DNA of 64,000 nt from assembly GCF_963675455.1 (NCBI RefSeq), contig NZ_OY776217.1, positions 2,342,001 to 2,406,000 on the forward strand. The letters are read 5' to 3'. Below the pieces are notes generated by a model. It made no database searches. It saw nothing but the letters and a program-made list of their open reading frames with translations, and was not told where the DNA came from. A program made the translations under genes and the position numbers. Below, one piece after another: positions 51,729-61,318 of the stretch. The stretch comes from Emcibacter sp. Lineage in GTDB: Bacteria > Pseudomonadota > Alphaproteobacteria > Sphingomonadales > Emcibacteraceae. Within the stretch, counting starts at the first letter, position 1, and each line of letters starts with the position of its first letter.

Positions 51729-54296
51729 CTAAAATTCAAAGCTTACTTCTGCACCAAACCGGCGTTCACTTCCCGGGTGGTCAAACGATCCGCCAAATTC
51801 AGGCGCAGGAATGACTTCCTCGAGGTATTTTTCGTCGGTCAGGTTTGTGACATAACCGGTCAGGGACCAGTTTTCTCCTCTTACACCCAGGCGCAGATCA
51901 ACCGTGTAATAGGCATCCCTGCGTGAAGCGGTGTAATCAGCAATGCCGAGTGCGCCGGCACCGGCACCAAAGCCAAGCTCAAACAGCGGCTGGAAAATCG
52001 TTGGACGCTGTCCTTCCTGAACCGTATGGAACCAGGTCGGGCCAATAAACTGAGCGTCTGCCCGCGCGAAGACTTCCAGGTCATCATTGATGGGATAGTT
52101 CACGTCAGCACCGACGTTAACAGTGTAGTCCGGAGTATAAGGGGACTTGTTCCCCACGGTATCGGGGCGGGAAGAATTTTCCTTGATCTCGCTTTCCACG
52201 AAGTTTACGCCGCCATACAGGCGGACATTTTCGTTGACATGAAACGTGCCTCCGAATTCCGCCCCGTAAAGTTCGACTTTGTCCATGTTGGAAACAACAC
52301 GCAGCAGGCCGAAGGAGCCGACATAAAATTCAAAGAACTGCATGTCATTTACAGTTGTGTAATAACCGGAACCGGTCAGTTGAAGCCGGCCATCCAGAAG
52401 GTCGGCTTTGAACCCTGCTTCAAAGGCACTGGAGGTTTCCTTTTCATAATCATCATTGACCACAGGCAGGTCCGCGCCAAGCAGATCAGCAAAGTTGATG
52501 CCGATGCCCCCGTTAATGAAGCTGTTATTGAAAATATTCACGGTGGCGGCACTGCCGGAATTGTTGAAGCCGCCGGCTTTGAAGCCGACACCCCAGCTGG
52601 CATACAGGGTCATGTCTTCACTAGCATCCCAGGTAATGGAGACCTTGGGTTCAAGTTCGGAAAAAGTTCGTTCCTTGTCGGGAATTGTGCCTGTGGGGTT
52701 GATCAGGCTGCTGAGACCGGGATTCAGGGGGTCGTCAAAAATGCCGTCGAAATTGAGGTCGATCAGGGACTGGGTCGCATCTGTGGGCACAAGGCTGGAC
52801 ACGGACCGTTTTTCATTGTCGTAGCGCAGCGCGAGAGAAAGTTCCACATCCTCGGAAATATCATATTCCAGTTGCCCGAAGACCGCAAGAACCCGGCTGT
52901 CAAACTGGTCATGCAGCAGGGAAACAGTGGCATTCGGCCCTGTCGCCTGATAGAGGCCGCGAATTGGCGCATCACCACTGTCCCGGTTCAGGGAAACACC
53001 GACCTCGCGATCAATATCCAGGAAATAGGCGCCAACCATCCAGCTCAGGGGACCGTCCCCATCGGAGGACAGGCGAAGTTCGGCACTCAGGTCCTTCTGG
53101 TTTCGTTTTTGTTCCTGCAAGCCGTCACAGGTGGTAGGTGTGTAGGCCCCGAGAAACGATCCATTGGGATCAAATATGACACCGGTAGGGGTCAGGCCGA
53201 TGAACTGGGGGGCCAGCAGAGCAACACCGGCGGCATTCAGGTCTGCGACAGACTGCTGGCAGGCGGCATCGCCATTAAAGAAGCCAAACGCAGCAGCCGT
53301 GCCGTCCGCGATCAGGTTGTTTTTGATATTGCTGTACAGCACCCAGCCACTAAGCACCATGCCGTCCAGGTCATAGTCAAATTTTGTGGAAGCTTCGAAG
53401 GATTCCTGGTCATTATCCGAATCCACATTGGCCTGGTAGAGGAAGTCGAAATCATTGACGTCCTGATAAGCGGCCGGTGTGCTGGTTGCTTCAGCGAAGA
53501 CGGGCAGGTTGAAGGTTGAATTGAAGGAAAGCGAGGATGCATCGACCTTGCCATAGCGCATTCTCATGTCCAGGCTGAGGTCTTCAAGGCCTTCCCAGAC
53601 AAGTCGGGCATTTACATTGTAACCTTCATAGGCATCGATGGTGGCGGCGTCATCCTTGAAACTGTTACGGTAATAACCGTCTGATTTACGCCAGTCCCCG
53701 GACAGCCGGTAGAATAATTCATCTTCGACAATGGCGCCGGAAGTGGAGCCCTTGATCAGATAGGTATTGTCCTCGGCGATGCCGCCGGTGATTTTTGTAA
53801 TTGTTTCATTGTCGGGTTTTGTGGTTTTGACAATGATTGCACCGGCCGCGGCATTGCGGCCATAAATGGCACCCTGCGGTCCCTTGAAAATTTCTATCTG
53901 GGCGAGGTCCGTGTATTCGCGGTTGAAGGCGGCCGGATTGGTGTAGAGAATGCCGTCCAGAATAAACGCGAAGCTGTTTTCTGCATCACGGGCACCGTTG
54001 ATGCCCCTGATATTGACCTGGGTATCTCCGACCTCTGCCGCATCCACCATGGTGACACCGGGGGTAAGGGCGATAAAGTCATCGGCCCGTTGAACGCCGG
54101 CACTCTCCAGAGCGGTCTGGGTCAGTGCGGTTACTGTACCCGGCACGTCAGTAAGACTTTCTGCCCGGCGGCGAGCAGTGACAATAACTTCCTCAATGAC
54201 AAAGATCTCTTCTTCCTGGCTGAAGCTGGGCTGAGCGCTGAAAGCCAGGGTGCTGGCAGTTGATAGTAAAAGGATTGCTGTTGGTGTACGTCTCAT
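51729..54296 (-). CDS. TonB-dependent outer-membrane receptor
   Basis: An 855-residue receptor. The signal peptide (TPTAILLLSTASTLAFSAQ) is followed by a TonB-box-like EEVIVTARRRAES, plug with GPQGAIYGRNAAAGAIIV, and a beta-barrel ending AEVSFEF. The start at 54296 has GGAGG 5 nt upstream; an alternative ATG at 54323 is within the upstream gene. It is the fifth gene of a leftward operon after HMG-CoA lyase, HyuA, HyuB and the cysteine hydrolase, so it probably imports that operon's substrate. Larger than the other receptor at 40.9 kb and not a close copy. Confidence 0.92.
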   Translation of the reverse strand: MRRTPTAILLLSTASTLAFSAQPSFSQEEEIFVIEEVIVTARRRAESLTDVPGTVTALTQTALESAGVQRADDFIALTPGVTMVDAAEVGDTQVNIRGINGARDAENSFAFILDGILYTNPAAFNREYTDLAQIEIFKGPQGAIYGRNAAAGAIIVKTTKPDNETITKITGGIAEDNTYLIKGSTSGAIVEDELFYRLSGDWRKSDGYYRNSFKDDAATIDAYEGYNVNARLVWEGLEDLSLDMRMRYGKVDASSLSFNSTFNLPVFAEATSTPAAYQDVNDFDFLYQANVDSDNDQESFEASTKFDYDLDGMVLSGWVLYSNIKNNLIADGTAAAFGFFNGDAACQQSVADLNAAGVALLAPQFIGLTPTGVIFDPNGSFLGAYTPTTCDGLQEQKRNQKDLSAELRLSSDGDGPLSWMVGAYFLDIDREVGVSLNRDSGDAPIRGLYQATGPNATVSLLHDQFDSRVLAVFGQLEYDISEDVELSLALRYDNEKRSVSSLVPTDATQSLIDLNFDGIFDDPLNPGLSSLINPTGTIPDKERTFSELEPKVSITWDASEDMTLYASWGVGFKAGGFNNSGSAATVNIFNNSFINGGIGINFADLLGADLPVVNDDYEKETSSAFEAGFKADLLDGRLQLTGSGYYTTVNDMQFFEFYVGSFGLLRVVSNMDKVELYGAEFGGTFHVNENVRLYGGVNFVESEIKENSSRPDTVGNKSPYTPDYTVNVGADVNYPINDDLEVFARADAQFIGPTWFHTVQEGQRPTIFQPLFELGFGAGAGALGIADYTASRRDAYYTVDLRLGVRGENWSLTGYVTNLTDEKYLEEVIPAPEFGGSFDHPGSERRFGAEVSFEF

Positions 54297-54319
54297 TCTT
54301 TCCTCCATAATTGTTGTTT

Positions 54320-54904
54320 TCATAAAAGAGCCAAGGTTTCCTCGAGGGACAGGACATCGGCATATTTGGCATGCATATCAAACAGGTTGGCGGCGTGGGC
54401 GTCGGCATTGCGGTCCCCGACCGCTTCCCGGGGAACGACAACCGGATACTCATTCTGCAGACCGTCCAGCACGCTCGCGCGGACGCATCCAGAGGTGGTC
54501 AGTCCGGTGATCACCAGAGAGTCTGCCTTGCAGGCACGAAGCCTGTGAGCCAGGTCGGTTTTGAAAAATGCGCTGGCCCACTGTTTTTCGATGACGGGTT
54601 CATGAATTCTGCGCCCAAGGCGCGGATCGACTTCGGTCCAGCGAGAACCGGCTTCAAGGACATTGAGGGCAGGTAGCCGTTTGCGGAAGACCCTGGCCTC
54701 ATCATCACTGTGATAGACAACGGTCGTGAAGAAGACGGGAAGGTTCTTCTCACGGAAGGCCGACAGAAGTTTTACATTGGCTTCCACCACATCCGGGCAG
54801 TCTGAACCAAGAGAGCAGGCCGGGTCAGTGAAGCCGTTGATGATATCCACAACGATCAGTGCGGGTTTTTCACCCAGCTTCAGGCTATGTCGTTGCAGAT
54901 CCAT
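54320..54904 (-). CDS. Cysteine hydrolase, isochorismatase-like (N-carbamoylsarcosine-amidase-like)
   Basis: A 194-residue isochorismatase-fold hydrolase. The catalytic triad is visible: D20 in LIVVDIINGF, K107 in IEKQWASAFF, and C140 in GLTTSGCVRASVLDGLQ, followed by VVVPREAVGDR. This C-terminal segment resembles N-carbamoylsarcosine amidase, which cleaves an N-carbamoyl amino acid made by N-methylhydantoinase. The neighbours HyuB and HyuA are homologous to that ATP-dependent enzyme, which fits. It is 21 nt after HyuB and 23 nt before the TonB receptor. Another amide or imide substrate is possible. Confidence 0.85.
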   Translation of the reverse strand: MDLQRHSLKLGEKPALIVVDIINGFTDPACSLGSDCPDVVEANVKLLSAFREKNLPVFFTTVVYHSDDEARVFRKRLPALNVLEAGSRWTEVDPRLGRRIHEPVIEKQWASAFFKTDLAHRLRACKADSLVITGLTTSGCVRASVLDGLQNEYPVVVPREAVGDRNADAHAANLFDMHAKYADVLSLEETLALL

Positions 54905-54925
54905 TTCCGGCTTCTCCGTTTTCGA

Positions 54926-56782
54926 TTACCAGCGTGGCGGTGTTGGCGGTTCAAGACCGGTTTCAGCCAGGCAGTTGGCTCTCAGGGTTTCCATGTCGGG
55001 ACCGAAGTTAAAGATACCTTCCGGACGATCTTTCGCCATCTCGGCCCGGCGGGCCTCCGTGGCAGCGCTATCGACGCTGTAATCGTCCTTTACCTTGACG
55101 CCGTAATTTTTATAGGCGCCTGACATGCTGACCAGGCCCTGTTTGACTTCTGTAGCGACCAGTTCCGGAGCCCGTTCCAGCGGATTACCCCAGCCGCCAC
55201 CGCCCCAGGTGATATAGTCAAGCTGGTCGCCTTCGAAGACCTCGATACCGTCGCATTTGGCGGGCAGGATCTGTTCGGTACCATCGCTGCGTCGCAGAAC
55301 CTTGCGGGAACGTTCGCCGGGTTCGCCGCCGTTCACGCCCCATGGATAGGTGAACCAGCGATCGTCATGAATGGAAATGATGCCTTCGCTCAGGAACTCA
55401 TAGGTCATCAGGATACCGTTGCCGCCGCGGAAAAAACCTGCCCCGCCGCTGTCGGCAAGGGAGGTGTAATTGGTAATCCGCATGGGAAAATAGCGCTCAA
55501 GGAACTCGTTTGGCACATTGGTGAAGCCCGGCCACAGGGAATGGCCGTCAGGACCGTCCCCGAAGGGGCGTCCCGGAATGCCGCCGAAGCCGATCTGGAA
55601 CAGCTGGAACCATTCTCCGCTTTCCTTGTCGGTACCGGAAAACATCAGGTGCGGGCTCGAGGAAAAGCCTGCCGCACTCATGAAGTCGGGCTGTTTTTTG
55701 CCGAGCAGGGCGCCGAGAAGGTCGAAAATACGTCCCAGGGCGTGGGTGCGGCAGGACAGCGCCGCCGGGAACTTCGGTTTCAGCAGGCTTCCTTCCGGTA
55801 TACGCACCTCCACCAGATCATAGAAACCGTCGTTAAACAGGACCTGGGGGTCGAAAACCATGATCATATAGATGCCGAAGAACATCTTGAGCATGTTCTC
55901 GTTGAGATAGAAATTGATGGAACCGGCGGCCTGCGGGTCGGTGCCGTCGAAATCCAGGATCACTTTCTCGCCTTCACGCCACATGGTACATTTCAGCTTG
56001 TAGGGACCGAAACCGCGGCCGTCGTCACAGACAAAATCCTCAAAGTCGACTTTCTCTTCGCCAATGGCGGTTTGGATCAGGTGACCCATGGCGCGTTTGT
56101 TGCGGGCCAGAAGATTGTCTGTGGCCGAGACATATTCGTCCTCGCCAAAGCGGTCACAGATTTCCAGAATACGCTTTTCCGCCACCCGGCAGCTGGCGAT
56201 GATGGCAAGAAGGTCGGCCCGGCACCATTCCGGCATGCGGACCTGATGCAGCACCAGGTTCAGGATATCATCCTGCAGCACATCCTTTTTGAACAGCTTG
56301 ATCGGTGGAATGCGGATGCCTTCCTCGAAGACACTGGTGGCGTCCGTGGGCAGGCTGCCGGGAACCTTGCCGCCGATATCGGTCTGGTGGCCGAACATGC
56401 TGGCCCAGGAAATCAGCCTGCCGTTCCGGAAAATAGGTCGAATGATCAGCCAGTCGTTATTATGGCTGACGGCGCCGTCACAGGAGTAGGGGTCAGACAG
56501 CCAGATCATGTCTCCTTCCTCGATCGTTCCGTTATAGGTGCGCAGGAAGCCATCGATAAAGCTTCCGAACTGGCCCACGATCATTTTGCCGTTACGCTCG
56601 GCGATCAAGGGAAAGGCGTCGCCCTGTTCACGGATGCCCGGGCTCATGGCTGTGCGGAACAGGGTTGCGTCCATTTCCTCGCGGGCATTCCGAAGCGCAT
56701 TTTCGATGATATCGAGGGTAATGGTATCAACATCCACTGACTGGAAGGGAGTTGTGTTTTCCTGCATGATGGTTGCGGTCAT
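54926..56782 (-). CDS. hyuB: HyuB: hydantoinase/oxoprolinase subunit B
   Basis: A 618-residue hydantoinase B/oxoprolinase protein. Seen: the N-terminal DTITLDIIENALRNAREEMD and RTAMSPGIREQGDAFPL, the region AVSHNNDWLIIRPIF, the Asp-rich DFDGTDPQAAGSIN, and the C-terminal YITWGGGGWGNPLERAPE. HyuA and HyuB together catalyse ATP-dependent opening of a cyclic amide (hydantoin, N-methylhydantoin, oxoproline) or related carboxylations (acetone carboxylase group). It lies 14 nt after HyuA and 21 nt before the cysteine hydrolase. Confidence 0.92.
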   Translation of the reverse strand: MTATIMQENTTPFQSVDVDTITLDIIENALRNAREEMDATLFRTAMSPGIREQGDAFPLIAERNGKMIVGQFGSFIDGFLRTYNGTIEEGDMIWLSDPYSCDGAVSHNNDWLIIRPIFRNGRLISWASMFGHQTDIGGKVPGSLPTDATSVFEEGIRIPPIKLFKKDVLQDDILNLVLHQVRMPEWCRADLLAIIASCRVAEKRILEICDRFGEDEYVSATDNLLARNKRAMGHLIQTAIGEEKVDFEDFVCDDGRGFGPYKLKCTMWREGEKVILDFDGTDPQAAGSINFYLNENMLKMFFGIYMIMVFDPQVLFNDGFYDLVEVRIPEGSLLKPKFPAALSCRTHALGRIFDLLGALLGKKQPDFMSAAGFSSSPHLMFSGTDKESGEWFQLFQIGFGGIPGRPFGDGPDGHSLWPGFTNVPNEFLERYFPMRITNYTSLADSGGAGFFRGGNGILMTYEFLSEGIISIHDDRWFTYPWGVNGGEPGERSRKVLRRSDGTEQILPAKCDGIEVFEGDQLDYITWGGGGWGNPLERAPELVATEVKQGLVSMSGAYKNYGVKVKDDYSVDSAATEARRAEMAKDRPEGIFNFGPDMETLRANCLAETGLEPPTPPRW

Positions 56783-56796
56783 GTCTTTATCTCCCT

Positions 56797-58854
56797 TCAG
56801 GCTGCTACCGGATTAATCAGAATATTGCCGTAAGCGTCCACCGTACCCACATGGTCCGGCAGGATAACGGCGGTGGAATCCATCTCGACCACCACGCAGG
56901 GGCCCTGCAACTGGTCGCCGGCCTCAAGTTTCGAGCGGTCATAGATGGCGGCGGGAAGGGCCTCTCCCTCAACCCACATGGTGTGATCCCTGAGTTTTGC
57001 CTGGTCGGGATCGCCGTCTCCGTTCGGGATCGCCGGTGCCGGCATTTTAGCCCCCTGGCCGATGGCGACGGCGCGCAGGTTGACAATCTCATGTTCCACA
57101 TCAAGGTTGAAGGTGAACAGGCGCTCATGTTCCTCGTCAAAAGACTTCATCAGGGTTTCGAGGCCCTGGCCGGTCCTGAAGTCTTCAGCCCTGATCGGGA
57201 TATCCACTTCAAAGCCCTGGCCGCAATAACGCACACCGGCTTCAAATTTGATGATCTGGTCTGCTCTGGCGATACCTTCTTCTTCCAGATCGCTCATGAC
57301 GACTTCCCGCATTTCGTCAAGCCAGTTCGCCACTTCCTGGTCCGTGGTTTTGCTGACAGTGCGGTTAAAGGAGCGGGCATGTTCATAGCGCATCTGGGTG
57401 GTGGCGTCGCCGACAGCGCACAGAACGCCGGGGCTGACCGGGACAATCACCGGATAGCTGCCCATCAGCTTGCCCACCGCGTTGGAATGCAGGGAACCGG
57501 CGCCGCCAAACCCCATCAAGGCGAAGTCGCGCGGATCATATCCCTGCTGGACGGAAACAAGGCGTAACGCACCATACATATTTTCATTGGCGATATTGAT
57601 GATCCCCTGGGCGGCTTCCTCGATCGTCACATCAAGGGCATCTGCAATTGTCTTGATGGCCTCGCGCGCAGCCTCCCGGTCCAGATGGAAGCTGCCACCC
57701 AAGAGGGATTCAGGCAGATTGCCCAGAACAACATGGGCATCGGTTACAGTCGGCTGGGTGCCGCCCTTGGAATAGGCGACTGGTCCCGGTACCGCACCCG
57801 CGCTTTCCGGGCCCACACGAAGGGCGCCGGTCAGTTCCGGCACATGGGCAATGGATCCGCCACCGGCGCCGACCGTTTTTACATCCAGCGAGGACGCGCG
57901 CACGGTCAGGTGACCGACCGAGGTTTCGCGCCTCAAGAGCGGTTCGCCGTTCTCGATCAGCGCCACGTCCGTGGAGGTTCCACCCACGTCAAGGGTCAGG
58001 ATATTCTTCGCTTCTGTGTTTTCAGCCACCCAGAGCGCGCCGGTCACACCGCCGGCGGGACCCGACATGAGCAGGTTGACGGGGGTAAGTTCGGCTTTTT
58101 CAGAACCGATCAGGCCGCCGTCCGAGCGGAGCAGGTTGATCCGGCCGTTCATGCCAAGTTCGCGAAGTTTATTGCGGAGATTGGAAATATACATGGCCAT
58201 CACCGGCCGCACCAGCGAGTTGGCGACACTGGTCAGGGCGCGTTCATATTCCTGCATTTCCGGCAGGATTTCATGGCTGATAGAAACCGGGATATCGGGG
58301 AAAACTTCCCGGGCGATCTCCGCGACTTTCAGTTCGTGGACACCATTGACATAGGAATTGAGCAGGCAGATTGTCAGCGCTTCAATATTTTCGGCCCGCA
58401 GGGCGAGCAGGGCTTGCCGGGTCTGGGCTTCATTGATCGGGGTGACAACCCCGCCGTTGGCATCAAGACGTTCTTCCACTTCGACAGTGCAGTCGAGAGC
58501 GGCCAGTGGCACCGGTTTCGGCCAGGTAATCCAGGCTGCAAGGCCGCCGGGGACCAGCGAACGGGCAACCTGAAGGATCTGACGATATCCCCTGGTGACC
58601 ACAAGGCCGGTTTTGGCGCCCTTTCCTTCAAGAACCGCGTTGGTGGCGACAGTAGTGCCATGCAGGAACTGAGTGATTTCCGCAGGGGATATGCCTGCCT
58701 TTTCGCAAATGGCTCCGGTACCGTTGATCACCGCGATGGAGGGATCCTGCGGTGTACTGGGCACCTTGTCCCGCCAGGTTTCCCCGGTATTTTCCTCGAT
58801 CAGAAGGAGATCGGTAAAGGTTCCTCCAACATCTACGCCTAAGCGATATGGCAT
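56797..58854 (-). CDS. hyuA: HyuA: hydantoinase/oxoprolinase subunit A
   Basis: A 685-residue hydantoinase A/oxoprolinase ATPase subunit with an actin/Hsp70-like ATP fold. Seen: N-terminal phosphate-binding YRLGVDVGGTFTDLLLIEE (about 3-21), LHGTTVATNAVLEG, the second phosphate loop NILTLDVGGTSTDVALIENG, and GGGSIAHV. It couples ATP to ring opening with HyuB. It follows the HMG-CoA lyase gene by 61 nt. The reaction (hydantoin, imide, or carboxylation of a ketone) cannot be fixed from sequence. Confidence 0.92.
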   Translation of the reverse strand: MPYRLGVDVGGTFTDLLLIEENTGETWRDKVPSTPQDPSIAVINGTGAICEKAGISPAEITQFLHGTTVATNAVLEGKGAKTGLVVTRGYRQILQVARSLVPGGLAAWITWPKPVPLAALDCTVEVEERLDANGGVVTPINEAQTRQALLALRAENIEALTICLLNSYVNGVHELKVAEIAREVFPDIPVSISHEILPEMQEYERALTSVANSLVRPVMAMYISNLRNKLRELGMNGRINLLRSDGGLIGSEKAELTPVNLLMSGPAGGVTGALWVAENTEAKNILTLDVGGTSTDVALIENGEPLLRRETSVGHLTVRASSLDVKTVGAGGGSIAHVPELTGALRVGPESAGAVPGPVAYSKGGTQPTVTDAHVVLGNLPESLLGGSFHLDREAAREAIKTIADALDVTIEEAAQGIINIANENMYGALRLVSVQQGYDPRDFALMGFGGAGSLHSNAVGKLMGSYPVIVPVSPGVLCAVGDATTQMRYEHARSFNRTVSKTTDQEVANWLDEMREVVMSDLEEEGIARADQIIKFEAGVRYCGQGFEVDIPIRAEDFRTGQGLETLMKSFDEEHERLFTFNLDVEHEIVNLRAVAIGQGAKMPAPAIPNGDGDPDQAKLRDHTMWVEGEALPAAIYDRSKLEAGDQLQGPCVVVEMDSTAVILPDHVGTVDAYGNILINPVAA

Positions 58855-58915
58855 TTTAAAACGTTCCTCTTGTCTGTCTATGCCTCGGGGGCACGGTTCA
58901 GTTTGTTAATTCTTT

Positions 58916-59857
58916 CTATGCCGAACAGGCCAGGTCCGGCTTTGGTTCCGGAAATCCGCCTGCTTTACTGACCATTGCCGGTGTCGGACGTCCCAGGACC
59001 GGTTCAAGGCTCCTGGACAGGTCTATAATTTTCTCCAGTGAAACACCGGTCTCGATTCCGGAGCGATGCAGAATATAAAGAAGGTCTTCGGTGCCGATGT
59101 TGCCTGTCGCGGCCGGGGCGAAGGGGCAGCCGCCCAGCCCGCCAACGGAAGAATCCAATATTCTGGCACCGGCCATGTAAGCGGCCCAGGCATTGGCGAT
59201 ACCGGTATTGCGGGTATTGTGGAAATGTCCCCTGAGCGGCATGCCGGGCAGGGCCTCCCGAAGGGCCGCGAACAGATTATAGACCTGCAGCGGTGTGCCA
59301 ACCCCGATGGTATCCGCGATGGCGATTTCATGGGGATTGAGATCGGCGATCCGTTTGGCAATATCGATCACCAGTTTGGGATCGACTTCTCCTTCAAAGG
59401 GGCAGCCGCAGGCGGCCGAAATTGTGGCCTGGGCCCGAAGGCCGTCATGCTGGGCTGTGGTGATAATCTCCTCGGCTACCGCGATGGATTCCTCCAGGGT
59501 CTGTCCCTGGTTGCGCTGGGAAAAGGTATCGGATGCCACAACTACACAGCCGACTTCGTCAATACCACGCTGTCCGCCGTTCTTTGTCCCTAGTGCCCGC
59601 AGGTAACCGCGCATGTTCAGGGTCAGGCCGATATATATCACGTCTGCAAGGTCGGGCAGGCCGGCAATCACATCCTCGGCGTCGGCCATCTGGGGAACTC
59701 TTTTGGGGTGAACGAAGCTGGCCACTTCCAGTCGGCGAATACCGGCGTCAATGGCGCCCTTTATCAGATCCAGCTTCTGCGCAGTAGAAAATACGACGCT
59801 TTCGTTCTGCAATCCGTCACGGGCAGCGACTTCTACTATTTCCACTGTTTCTGTCAC
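58916..59857 (-). CDS. Hydroxymethylglutaryl-CoA lyase
   Basis: A DRE-TIM-family lyase of about 313 residues that cleaves 3-hydroxy-3-methylglutaryl-CoA to acetoacetate and acetyl-CoA, or a related hydroxyacyl-CoA (citramalyl-CoA). Seen: VEVAARDGLQNESVV (about 6-20, Arg-Asp of the active site), SPGM-type region replaced by ISAACGCPFEGEVD, HFHNTRNTGIANAWAAYMAG (metal His pair), and GGLGGCPFAPAATGNIGTED, with the catalytic Cys. The start is set at a GTG (59857, context GGAAAGCAAGCAACAGTG) because the upstream ATG-based extension is Arg-rich and unlike the family. It heads the leftward operon and is divergent from a CoA-transferase. Confidence 0.9.
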   Translation of the reverse strand: MTETVEIVEVAARDGLQNESVVFSTAQKLDLIKGAIDAGIRRLEVASFVHPKRVPQMADAEDVIAGLPDLADVIYIGLTLNMRGYLRALGTKNGGQRGIDEVGCVVVASDTFSQRNQGQTLEESIAVAEEIITTAQHDGLRAQATISAACGCPFEGEVDPKLVIDIAKRIADLNPHEIAIADTIGVGTPLQVYNLFAALREALPGMPLRGHFHNTRNTGIANAWAAYMAGARILDSSVGGLGGCPFAPAATGNIGTEDLLYILHRSGIETGVSLEKIIDLSRSLEPVLGRPTPAMVSKAGGFPEPKPDLACSA

Positions 59858-59942
59858 TGTTGCTTGCTTTCCTCGCCGGAATCTTCGGCACATGATTTTC
59901 TGTAGAATCTTGTCTCGTAAACTCTGCCACAATGATATTTCG

Positions 59943-59952
59943 TTGTATACAA
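59943..59952. promoter_or_regulatory. TTGTATACAA palindrome (upstream of HMG-CoA lyase)
   Basis: A perfect 10-bp palindrome 86 nt upstream of the lyase start. The same core recurs at 60070-60079. This form (TTGT-AT-ACAA) fits operators of FCD-type GntR regulators, two of which are encoded nearby (51.0 and 63.2 kb). Confidence 0.55.
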
Positions 59953-60067
59953 TAAATATGAGGTATTTTCAGGAAAAACGCACAAAATTAATAAAAAATC
60001 TGCATAACCAGTGAAGTAATGGGTTTTTTAAAGTGTTATGTCGATTGAACTTGCTATATGTTAAATC

Positions 60068-60081
60068 CATTGTATACAATG
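60068..60081. promoter_or_regulatory. CATTGTATACAATG palindrome (upstream of CoA-transferase)
   Basis: A perfect 14-bp palindrome 41 nt upstream of the CoA-transferase start. The inner ten bases equal the site at 59943-59952; the two centres are 127 bp apart, about 12 helical turns, which would allow DNA looping or two independent promoters. Binding by a GntR-FCD regulator is inference. Confidence 0.6.
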
Positions 60082-60121
60082 AAGTTCGATTTTCGACGAA
60101 AAGTATCAGAGGAGACCGGTT

Positions 60122-61318
60122 TTGACTGACTCAGCAGCATTTGGCGCCCTGAAGGGGTTGCGCGTCATTGAATTAGGGCAATTGATTGCCGGTCCTTTTT
60201 GTGGGCAATTGATGGCCGACCATGGTGCAGAGGTCATCAAGGTTGAGGCGCCGGACCGCGAGGACCCCATGCGCAAATGGGGTCAGAACGCACCGCTTTG
60301 GTGGCCGGTTGTCGCCCGCAATAAAAAATGTATTACCCTGAACCTGCGGGTGAAGGAAGGCCAGGATCTGTTGAAAGAACTGGTCAGGAAGAGCGATTTC
60401 CTGCTGGAAAATTTCCGGCCCGGGACCATGGAAAAATGGGGTCTTGGATATGACGAGCTCAGCAAGATCAATCCGGGCCTGATTATGATCCGGGTCTCTG
60501 GCTACGGACAGACAGGACCTGAATCCTCCAAGGCGGGATATGGGTCCATCGGTGAAGCCATGGGCGGCATGCGCAACCTTGCGGGCGATCCGTCCACGCC
60601 GCCGAGCCGTATTGGCTTGTCCATCGGCGACAGCCTTGCCGCGACTTATGCCTGTCTCGGGGCCCTTCTGGCGCTCCGGCACAGGGACCAGACCGGCGAG
60701 GGACAGGTGGTGGACAGCGCCATTTACGAAAGTGTATTGGCGATGATGGAATCTGTTGTTCCCGAATATAGCCAGACCGGTTTTATCCGCCAGCGCACCG
60801 GGTCCATCCTGCCCAAGGTGGCGCCGTCCAATGCCTATCCCACGAAGGATGGTGATATCCTTATCGGCGCTAACCAGGACAGCGTATTCGGCCGTCTTTG
60901 TGAGGCCATGAGCCGTCCGGAACTGGCACAGGACCCGCGCTATGTTGATCATTACAACCGCGGCGAAAACCAGCAGGAGCTGGACGATCTTATTGCCGAC
61001 TGGACGCGGGATAAAACGGCTGATGAGGTCCTTGATCTGATGGAAAAATACGCTGTACCGGCTGGCAAGATTTTCACTGCAAAGGACATGATGGAAAACG
61101 AGCAGTACAAGGCGAGGGAAGCCATCGTCAAGGTTGATCATCCGGAATTCGACAAGTTGTACATGCAGAATGTCGCCCCGAAACTGTCCAAAACTCCCGG
61201 TCACATCAATTGGGCGGGGCCGACGGAAATGGGGGCGCATAATCAGGAAGTTTACGGGAGCATCCTTGGCAAGGATCAATGCGAACTCGGTGCCCTGAAA
61301 GAGGCTGGCGTTATCTGA
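60122..61318 (+). CDS. Class III CoA-transferase (CaiB/BaiF family)
   Basis: A 398-residue family III CoA-transferase. Seen: RVIELGQLIAGPFCGQLMAD (about 14-33), HGAEVIKVEAP, LLENFRPGTMEKWGLGYDEL, VSGYGQTGPESSKAGYGSI, and the catalytic D170 in LSIGDSLAATYA. It transfers CoA between a dicarboxylic or hydroxy acid and a donor such as succinyl-CoA. The start is a TTG at 60122 with GGAG upstream. It is divergent from HMG-CoA lyase and shares an operator-bearing promoter, so it could supply the CoA ester (for example HMG-CoA or citramalyl-CoA) for that lyase. Confidence 0.92.
   Translation: MTDSAAFGALKGLRVIELGQLIAGPFCGQLMADHGAEVIKVEAPDREDPMRKWGQNAPLWWPVVARNKKCITLNLRVKEGQDLLKELVRKSDFLLENFRPGTMEKWGLGYDELSKINPGLIMIRVSGYGQTGPESSKAGYGSIGEAMGGMRNLAGDPSTPPSRIGLSIGDSLAATYACLGALLALRHRDQTGEGQVVDSAIYESVLAMMESVVPEYSQTGFIRQRTGSILPKVAPSNAYPTKDGDILIGANQDSVFGRLCEAMSRPELAQDPRYVDHYNRGENQQELDDLIADWTRDKTADEVLDLMEKYAVPAGKIFTAKDMMENEQYKAREAIVKVDHPEFDKLYMQNVAPKLSKTPGHINWAGPTEMGAHNQEVYGSILGKDQCELGALKEAGVI

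Noticed and set aside
55367..56740. Plus-strand open frame of 457 codons inside hyuB
   Set aside because: Unusually long, but antisense to a conserved HyuB; no domain or ribosome site is seen.
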